A stretch of 64,000 nucleotides of DNA from positions 9,102,668-9,166,667 of the forward strand of contig OY821519.1 of assembly GCA_963682025.1 (NCBI GenBank), read 5' to 3'. Shown in pieces: positions 56,636-64,000 of this stretch. Position numbers and translations under genes: made by a program. The notes beneath the pieces were generated by a model. It had not been told where the DNA came from, made no database searches, and saw only the letters and a program-made list of their open reading frames with translations. This DNA comes from Cordilura impudica (taxonomy: Eukaryota > Arthropoda > Insecta > Diptera > Scathophagidae). The number at the start of each line of letters is the position of its first letter. Position 1 is the stretch's first letter.

Positions 56636-58443
56636 AAAATGGCCTCCATCGAGAAATCGCTGTCTGTGGGAGAATACACCACGACAGCCTCTTTGGATAT
56701 AGAAGGGGCTTTTAACAAGATTACACCGGACTCGATAATAGTGGCACTATCTAGTCGAGGAGTGAATTCTATGATCATCTCACTGATTGGAAAACTGCTT
56801 GCCAACAGGCGGATAACGTCTAAATTGGGAACTTCTCAAATATTCCGATTTGTGAACAGGGGAACGCCACAAGGGGGTGTTCTGTCACCACTTCTTTGGA
56901 ACTTGAACTCTATGCTAGTTTCGTTAGAGGGACAAGGCCCTAACTGTGAATGGGAAGTTTTTATCTACATGTAGAGATATTCTGCAACGGGCTCTCACGG
57001 GGCTATGCAGCTGGGTAAGTGGTTGAGGTCTGCATGTTAATCCAACCAAAATGGAACTTGTTCTTTTCACGATCCCATTTCTCTCGACGGCACTGAAATC
57101 GCCTTCTCTGATGGAGCCAAGTATTTTGGCGTATTCCTTGACAGGAAGCAGAGCTTCAGGCGGAACTTAGAGGAGCGGGCAAAGATGGCGGCTATAGCTT
57201 TATACTGCTGCAAAAAGGCCATTGGTAAGCGATGGGGCTTTGGCCCAAAAATTGTTCATTGGATCTACACAGCGGAGGTGTGCCCAATACTGCTATATGG
57301 GGTCAACTTCTGGTGGCGTGCTTTGGAGAAAGCTTCCAATATTAAACTTCTCACAAGGGGACAGAGAATGGCCCCTATGTGTATCACTGGTGCCCTTCGT
57401 ACTACACATCCTCTTACACCTAATACCGTTGGACATATTAGGGAAGCAGTCGGCGGCCTCACCGGCCATTCGATTAAGAAGCACATTGCAATGGCGGGGC
57501 TACAATTGTGGCCACGGAGTGATCGTGAATGATGGGAACTTACCATTGAATGTGGATTACACTGTTCCAAGGAGCATATTTGAACGACACTACAACACAC
57601 TAGTACTGACCAGTGAATCTTGGTTTGGAAGGATACCAGGTAGCAGACGTGCCATAAACTTTTATACCGACGGATCGAAATTGGGCGGTCAGGTTGGTTT
57701 CGTAGCTCGTAGGTTACCAGACCACTGCAGTGTATATCAGGCGGAGGTACTGGCAAAAAAAGAGGTTGCTGATTGGATGGGTCGGAATATTCTGTCTACA
57801 ACCGCAAGTTAAATCCAAGCCGTGGTTAAATCCATGGAATCAATGTTCCTGAGAACGAGAGCCGCCCTTAACTGCCGCACGTCCTTAAATGAGATGTTCA
57901 AGCAGTTTGACATTAGACTCACATAGATCCCTGGGCACAGGAATATACCGGGAAACTGCAAAGCATATGAGCTGGAAAGACAGGGAACTCCCTTACAGGT
58001 ACCAGCGGATTTGGAATGTATTGGCACACATTCGCACCGCAGCCAGAACGGATAACGGGTGTTCTAATGGCCGACTCTGAATCGGAAGCGCCAAGTAAGC
58101 TACTATCACTCCCCCGTGGGGAAATATCGACGGTGGTTGCTGTTATCAGGGGTCTCGTCAAATGATTTCTGTCGTAGCTGCATGGATGTGGAGGAAGTGG
58201 AGAGTATAGAACACTTCCTTTGCTATTGCCCGGCGCTCTCCAGAGCGAGACTTCGAACATTGGGGTCGTCGTTTCTTCACGATCAAATGTGGAAATTTCA
58301 CATATCAGGGGCTTCATCAGCAGTTCAAACTGGTTCTGCGGTGGGGACTGAGGGGACACCTATACGTCCCGTGGTCTCACAATGAACCCCAGAGTCTAAA
58401 TGTGCTTTTCCTTTGGATTAGCAGCCACTTCTAACCTAACCAA
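56636..58443 (+). mobile_element. 5-prime truncated LINE with RT and RNase H
   Basis: The element begins inside the RT domain, abutting the Tc1-like relic, and ends with TTCTAACCTAACC (58430-58442), the same kind of tail as the LINE ending at 30797. Its C-terminal cysteine block is shared with that copy. An I-group (LOA/R1/I-like) assignment is likely because of the RNase H domain. Confidence 0.83.
56639..58350 (+). pseudogene. LINE RT-RNase H polyprotein fragment, frameshifted
   Basis: Frame 56639-56974 contains TASLDIEGAFNKI (RT motif A) and RGTPQGGVLSPLLWNL (motif B); a stop replaces the YADD region. VNPTKMELVLF near 57035 and MAAIALYCCKKAIGKRWGF (57185) lead to IYTAEVCPILLYGVNFWWRA, the RT thumb and connection. 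RNase H follows: INFYTDGSKLGGQVGF (57652-57700) with its aspartate, VYQAEVLAKKEV (57730-57765) with its glutamate, and LGHRNIPGNCKAYELE near 57930, where the expected aspartate of ADELA is Y. The zinc-like tail is DFCRSCMDVEEVESIEHFLC (58159-58218). Several frame changes and stops. Confidence 0.82.
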
Positions 58444-59083
58444 ACTTATATCATGTTTTATTTAAAATTAAAGCTGTCTTAATTCTGATTATAACAAAAA
58501 ATATATCGATTTTTAAAACAAAATAACGCAATTCCCACTGAAATTCTGTGAAACTATATGTCACATATAACCTATTTTTAATAGCTTTCTAATAATGTAT
58601 ACTTTGGTTATTGTCTCTGATTATTGTCTATATCGCTCCATGTGGTTCTTGTGTGATCCGGTGTGGTTAACCGACTAGACCGACTAAAACCTTCTTACAT
58701 GATTTTGTTTGAAATTGTTCTATTACGTACCGTATTTGTTGCTTCAAACTAGAAGTGATTCCTAGAGAACCATTAGAAGAACTGATTCTAGAACCTGTTC
58801 TGGATTAGTTAACTCTTATATGCTTAGTGAAGTCTACTCAAATTTATTAAATTAAAGTACGTGTGCAATTGGGCTGTCAGTTTTCACCATTATGCAGTCC
58901 TTAGTGAACATTCACAAAAATTTCACTTAATATCCGTGTTAAATGGCACATTACCGTTTTTTTTCGGAATTAATAGATTGATAATCTTAAAACAACTAAT
59001 TTTTCTGCAATAAATTCATGTATTAAGGAGTCAAACCTGCCATTTTAGATGCCGTGAATTAGTTGAGTTGATAGAAACAGTTC
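58444..59083. other. Non-coding spacer
   Basis: No coding homology. The sequence is A+T-rich, with no recurring element recognised. Confidence 0.4.
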
Positions 59084-59085
59084 TA

Positions 59086-60392
59086 AAGGGTCCGCCATCT
59101 AACGTTTTTTTTTTCAACTAGTGCTTATTTCGTGAATGGTAACACTTAGCTCATGTTTGATTTGACAGATAATTAGTTTCATCCTTCCGCTGAACGAATA
59201 TGGTTGTGTATACGCTTGAACAACGCTGGGAAATATTGCGACATTATTTTGAAAATCATGGTAATGTTGCAGAATGTGTGCGAAAATTGCGTACGGATTT
59301 TGGAAGAAGAGAAGCACCGTCAGCTCCGTATGTTCGTTATCTTGTGAAAAAAGTGAAAGAAACTGACATCCTCATCGATAAACCAAAGCGTGAAAAGCCA
59401 AAAACAGTGCGTACACCCGAGAATATTGCTGCTGTGGCAGAAAGTGTGCGTGAAGCGTCATCAACATCAATTCACCGTCGTTCTCAAGAATTGAACATTT
59501 CGGAGGCATCATTGAGACGAATTTTGCATAAAGACCTTGGTATGACGCCATACAAAGTCCAATTGGTTCAGGAGTTGAAGCCAACTGACCATCCAATGCG
59601 TTTTCGCTTCGCTAAGTGGGCCTGCGATCGACTTACAGAAGATGCCGATTTTGCCAAAAAAAAATCATCTTTTCAGATGAAGCTCATTTTGATCTTGGCG
59701 GGTATGTAAACAAGCAAAATTGTCGCATTTGGGGCACAGAAAACCCGCACGCATACATTGAAAAGCCGATACACCCAAAACGAGTCACTGTTTGGTGCGG
59801 ATTTTGGTCCAGAGGCATAATTGGGTCATTTTTCTTCGAAAATGAGCGAAGGAGTGGCCGTTACAGTCAATGGCGATCGTTATCGGGCCATGTTGAACGA
59901 ATTTTTGTTCACAAAAATTGAAGAGGAGGATATTGGCAACATTTGGTTTCAACAGGACTGCGCTACGTGCCACACAGCCGAAGCTACACTCGATGTTTTG
60001 CGCCCTGTTTTTGAAGATCGCATTACCAGCCGCAGAGCTGATGTCGTTTGGCCACCTCGGAGCTGCGATTTGACACCGTTGGACTATTATTTGTGGGGTG
60101 CCCTCAAAGATAAGTGTTACGCCAACAAGCCAGAGACAATTGACGCTTTAAAGGACAATATTCGTGAAGCCATTGGTGAAATACAGCTGCACACAAGCGA
60201 TAATGTGCTTAAAAATTGGAACGATTGTGTAGGCTACTGCATGGCCAGCCGAGGCAGCCATTTGAATGAAATTATTTTCCATTATTAACCGGAAGGATTA
60301 TACTTTCAAATAAAAAAAGAAATTTGAGATAATATTCAGTAGTTTTTTTTAATATCATTTTCAAAAAAAAAAAAGTTATTTGGCATACCCTT
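59086..60392 (+). mobile_element. DD41D mariner-type transposon, nearly intact
   Basis: TA duplications lie at 59084-59085 and 60393-60394. Inverted ends AAGGGTCCGCCATCTAACG and, on the right, AAGGGTATGCCAAATAAC are each followed by a T-run. The 1307-bp length and one uninterrupted gene region are as expected of a complete mariner. It is the best preserved transposon in the window. The DD41D signature is that of the rosa-like mariners known from tephritid flies (family recalled from memory). Confidence 0.92.
59200..60288 (+). pseudogene. DD41D mariner transposase with two frameshifts
   Basis: The start codon at 59200 gives MVVYTLEQRWEILRHYFENH; HTH1 spans residues 5-45. RTPENIAAVAESVREASSTS and a second HTH, RSQELNISEASLRRILHKD, follow at about 68-115. 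The frame then shifts at an A-run near 59655-59664. In the second frame IIFSDEAHFDLGGYVNKQN holds the first catalytic D. The original frame returns near 59848 with SEGVAVTVNGDRYRAMLNEF. IWFQQDCATCHTAEATLDVL holds the second D, and SCDLTPLDYYLWGALKDKCY the third, 41 residues on. The stop codon is at 60286-60288. The two shifts compensate, so about 362 residues would be continuous apart from a shifted middle of about 60. It is not functional as it stands. Confidence 0.9.
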
Positions 60393-60394
60393 TA

Positions 60395-62539
60395 GAAGAG
60401 ATGCGGTTGGAAATCAATACTACACCTTTTTGTTGGTATTGCCAACGAAATGTGATTTTGAATATAACTCCATTTTATAGTGAAGGGTACAAATTTCTTA
60501 TCAAACTCGTTTTACATATTTTTTGAATTTATAAAGCGCATTACTGCAATACTCGTATCATGGATATCTGACGATACAGCAGAAGAATAAAACTTTATAC
60601 ATGTCACAGACAAATTGGAACATATTTGCATAGGCATGTATCGTTTATGAACAGACACTCGTATATATTCGAAATATAGGTATTTATTTTAGTAATTTGC
60701 ATTTCTTTTCCTTAAAATAATCAGAGTATTTATTATTTGAAGGCTCCTGCCAAAACAAAGAAATATCAGTTAAAACTATAGAAATCACATTTGGAGACAA
60801 TTGACTGAAAATCCTTTCTAATAACTCAGGTAATGACAAATTGTATTGAAATATCTGTTGCCTGTAACACTTCGAATATATCATTTAAAATCGTGTAATT
60901 TAAATTTTAATACAGAAAACTCATTTAAAATAAAATAAAAACCTAAAATAAATCGAACCTAAACCTAAAAAGATCGAAGAAAGTTCTTTAGCCTTAGAAT
61001 CTGTGCTAAAATTCAAAATTAATGTCATTCAACAGCATGTCTGAAGTTAAATTTTTGCACTTTGTAAAAAAAAAACAAAAACATAAAAACAAACAACAAC
61101 TTTGAAATAGCTCCTCCAATATGGCATTTCGTAAAGCATGGCTGACAACATTTTTAGCATCACCCTCCATAAAAGCAACCATTTCACGATCATATTAAAG
61201 TTGTTGTACTACAGCGAAAATGCAAAAAAATCCTGTCCATAATAATTCATCCATGTCGTGTCCTCTCTGTATTGAAGTCATAACAACATCATATACAAAA
61301 TACAATTGCTACTGTTTGCCACATGTGTTTGATTTGAGCCTTAAATACAAAAACAACAAACAAACGAACAACCAGAAACCAAAAAAAAGACCGAATCATA
61401 TACTCGTGCAAAAATCTCCTGGCATTTTAAAAAGACTTTGATGATTTTTTTCATTTTCCCTCCACTAAATAGGCGATTGAGCACTTTTTTTTGTTGTGTA
61501 TCGTTTTTGCTAAAAGCATAAAGAATAAAGAATAATAAATATTAGCCAGCTAAATTAGCATAAAATTATGCAAAATCATGAGACAATGTTTTTGTGGCTC
61601 GGTTACGCTTTATGAATGAATTTAAGCCGTGCTCACGATTTCAACCGTACAAATAGCAACAGCAACAGCAGCAGCAGCAGCAACAGCAGCAACAGTTGTA
61701 GTTGAATTGTGTGTGGAGTAAAGTAGATGGTGTGGCACATATGAGAGTGTCCAGTCAGTCACATGTTGATGCGCGTAGATCGGTTGATGTTAAACATAAT
61801 TGAAATTTGTTAATATCACGAATATTTTTTAAACCATAAATAAAACCGACATGAAATTTGATGGTGGAGCACAAAAATTAAGAACATATGTCAACTAAAG
61901 AGAATTACACATTACTTAGAGAGAGAATTTTAAGAATTTTTTAAAATTAATTTGAAATAATTTAGTTTTGCCATAAAAACCAACACGAACTTTGTGAAGG
62001 AAAGTATTCCTGAGTTGGTGCCGAAGTTTAATTTTAATTTTTTTAAATTTGAATTTTTTCACATTATAATTTTGTGTGATTTGAGAGATGTTTGAAAGAG
62101 TTATAACATGATAGACCATGCTTAACTTTTCTGTTATTTAAATAAACATACAGTCAGCGTTAAAACAAAGTGTACACACACATTTTTTATATTCAAGCTT
62201 TTGTTTCGGTTGTTTGTATTTATTTTTAATTCAATATTTCATTACTTTTGTAAGAGGTATTTAATTCTCTATAACCTGAAATTCATACAATTAAAAAAAA
62301 ATATATTCCAAGGATTACAGAAAAGAAAATGTACAGTTAATTATTAAATAAAATTTTCAATTGAATTAAAATATTTTAATATTTTTTATATTTTCATTTT
62401 GTCTTAATGACGGATTCTCATCTTCGAGGCATCGATTCCACTAGATTTGCTATAACTTCCGCAGCAATACCCAGGGCTGGCCCCTACAGATGCAGTGCAT
62501 TGTGTTGATCTCAGGAAAATCTGTTATGGGAAGGAATAA
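60395..62539. other. Non-coding DNA, possibly host sequence
   Basis: No element or coding homology is recognised. A CAG/CAACAG microsatellite (61655-61695) is present, without an ORF that would make it a polyglutamine tract. A-runs near 61066-61086. Confidence 0.5.
61655..61695. repeat. CAG/CAACAG microsatellite
   Basis: About 40 bases of CAACAG and CAG units, an opa-type repeat common in fly genomes. There is no open reading frame of note across it. Confidence 0.9.
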
Positions 62540-63000
62540 AGTGGGAGTAGTGTTTGTAGATATCTTAACTTAAATTTTATTAGATTGTAACGGCCAGGAA
62601 AGACTTGTGTGGGGAGTTTATTCCACATACGGTTACTACGGCTGATAAACGAATTTTGTCCTTAATACATTGTGCGACCAACTGGACAGTAGACTCCAAA
62701 CAAATGTTATCTACTAGAGAAGCGGATAGAGCGAACTGAAACTCCGGCACTTGGAATAAGTTCGCTATTCTCAGAAGAACATTTCGCATTTTAGTATCCA
62801 TAGAACAGTGCTACACAATCCACATTCCGACGATGTTCCAATGAGTCAATAGAGTTGGATACCCTGCTGTCACTGATGAGTGCCAACGCCCTCCTTTGCA
62901 CACGGTCCAGTAGCTTCGAAATGGACTTTGAAGTTCCTGCCCATGTATGGGAGTTATATTCCAATTTGGACTTTGTACGGAAACAAGTTCAACTCATCTG
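62540..63000 (-). pseudogene. LINE C-terminal end, copy 1 of a neighbouring pair
   Basis: The minus strand reads LEYNSHTWAGTSKSISKLLD and RVQRRALALISDSRVSNSID, then SLEHRRNVDCVALFYGY (62960-62800), then NAKCSSENSELIPSAGVSVR (62790-62715) and NRMWNKLPTQVFPGRYNLIK (62640-62580). These are the conserved C-terminal end of a LINE open reading frame, including the RxWNxLP segment. The frame is mostly open, with a stop near 62695. The upstream RT is absent, so the copy is 5-prime truncated. Confidence 0.78.
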
Positions 63001-63289
63001 CTAATTCTAATTTCGAGTCGAAACGCTTGGATTTGCCTGAATTAACGATGCTACTGCTGCGAAGATAGGGATATCGATAGTAGGATGCTTGCAGATTCGG
63101 CAAACATGTTTATCAGCCTCATAATGGTCCATCTACTTGGAGGAGTGCAGCCAAACTCCCACATAGGTTCCCTTTGGACGAAAATGAAGGACTGCAAAGC
63201 TTCGTATTGTTGCACTATCCAAATCCCGTATAATAAATCTAAATAATAACATGACGAAGCAAAGAAAAATAAGCCGATTACTCAAACAT

Positions 63290-64000
63290 AAATCTCAAGA
63301 ACATATCCCATATTAGAATCTATAGAACAGTGCTACACAACCCACATTCCAACGATGTTCCAATGAGTCAATGGAGTTGGATACCCTGCTGTCATTGATG
63401 AGCGCAAACGCCCTCCTTTGCACACGGTCCAGTAGCTCCAAAATAGACTTTGAAGCTCCTGCCCTTTTTCGGTCAGATGTATGTGGTATAGATTGTAAGG
63501 AGATCAGAAGAAGTGAAGTAATTTTAGCACCGTTTTAGACACTTAAATGCTTCTTTCGACACTTGAAAAACATGACCGTTCACTTTGAATTTTCATGTCC
63601 AAAACATCAAGAGTATCCGATTCCTCAATACCTTTGACACCCATATATAGAGATGACATTATTGCATCCAATGCCCTGTGGGTCAGCAAACAACATTGAC
63701 TTTTCTGCGCACTAAAATCAATCCTATTCGCTTTACCCCACTCAAAGATTGTTAACAGGTCTTGATTGAGTGTGTCATTCATTGTCAGCCTTTTGCCCCC
63801 TCCAACCTCAAAAAGGCTTAGCCTACGACTGTAGGAAAATGAATGAGAAAGGTTGAGATTAAGGGTTTGACTAAGAAGGTCATTAAGAAAGATAAGGAAA
63901 AGAGAGGGACAAAGAACAGAATCTTGGGGAACCCCTGAATAAAGCTGAAACTCATTGAATGAGACCCCATCCATAACAACATGTTTTGTTCGGTCTCTGA
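63290..64000 (-). pseudogene. LINE RT and C-terminal part, copy 2, runs off the window
   Basis: Frame 63974-63543 reads MDGVSFNEFQLYSGVPQDSV then LCPSLFLIFLNDLLSQTLNL, which is RT motif B, then MNDTLNQDLLTIFEWGKANR and IDFSAQKSQCCLLTHRA, and ESDTLDVLDMKIQSE. The FADD box is deleted: the sequence jumps from SHSFSYS to the next segment. The final portion of RT continues in RAGASKSILELLDRVQRRAF then ALINDSRVSNSIDSLEHRWN (63465-63340), nearly identical to copy 1. The 5-prime part lies beyond the window end. Confidence 0.8.

Noticed and set aside
57265..58359. Minus-strand ORFs of 163 and 146 codons
   Set aside because: They are antisense to the LINE RT-RNase H region, which carries recognisable motifs on the plus strand.
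61655..61695. Possible polyglutamine-coding exon at the CAG repeat
   Set aside because: No extended open frame or splice context surrounds it. Such repeats are frequent in non-coding fly DNA.

Overview
The window looks like repeat-dense intergenic DNA from a fly, probably a cyclorrhaphan (higher dipteran). Reasons: strongly A+T-rich sequence, short GT-AG introns, and a dipteran set of transposons: mariner, Tc1-like, Transib, pogo-like, hAT, MULE, several non-LTR retrotransposons, and short non-coding elements resembling DINE-1/Helentrons. I found no intact host gene, tRNA or rRNA. Every protein-like segment I recognise belongs to a transposon, and all of them are broken. Family names are assigned by recognition of motifs, not by a search.

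Layout. 0-2.3 kb: RTE-like LINE relic cut by a small mariner-type element. 2.6-8.1 kb: Tc1-like relic, a 3.8-kb non-coding element (family A, copy A1) carrying a 611-bp MITE, and a reverse-strand LINE relic. 8.4-14.1 kb: a nested stack in which a family-B element is split by a short family-A copy, that by a Transib copy, and that by another family-B copy; a FLYWCH/MULE transposon also splits the outer B. 14.1-16.1 kb: apparently unique non-coding DNA. 16.1-21.9 kb: pogo-like transposon split by a Transib element. 22-27 kb: hAT-like relic followed by copy A3, inverted relative to A1. 27-34 kb: mariner, Tc1-like, LINE and a third, divergent Transib relic. 36.6-44.4 kb: two inverted copies of an element filled with A/T-only minisatellite, one inside a mariner and one inside a family-B copy. 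46-51.2 kb: nested MITEs, a Tc1/mariner-superfamily relic, 130-150-bp tandem repeats and a 1.6-kb minisatellite. 52.3-64 kb: mariner, Tc1-like and LINE relics, plus a nearly complete DD41D mariner with TA duplications.

The most informative content is the insertion history. Several insertions can be removed on paper to restore the host element: the mariner in the LINE reverse transcriptase and the Transib in the pogo-like transposase both give back an open reading frame when one copy of the target duplication is kept, and comparison of A1 with A3 gives an empty site for the MITE. Three Transib (RAG1-related) relics occur within 25 kb, and the two whose first catalytic region should be visible have lost the first aspartate.
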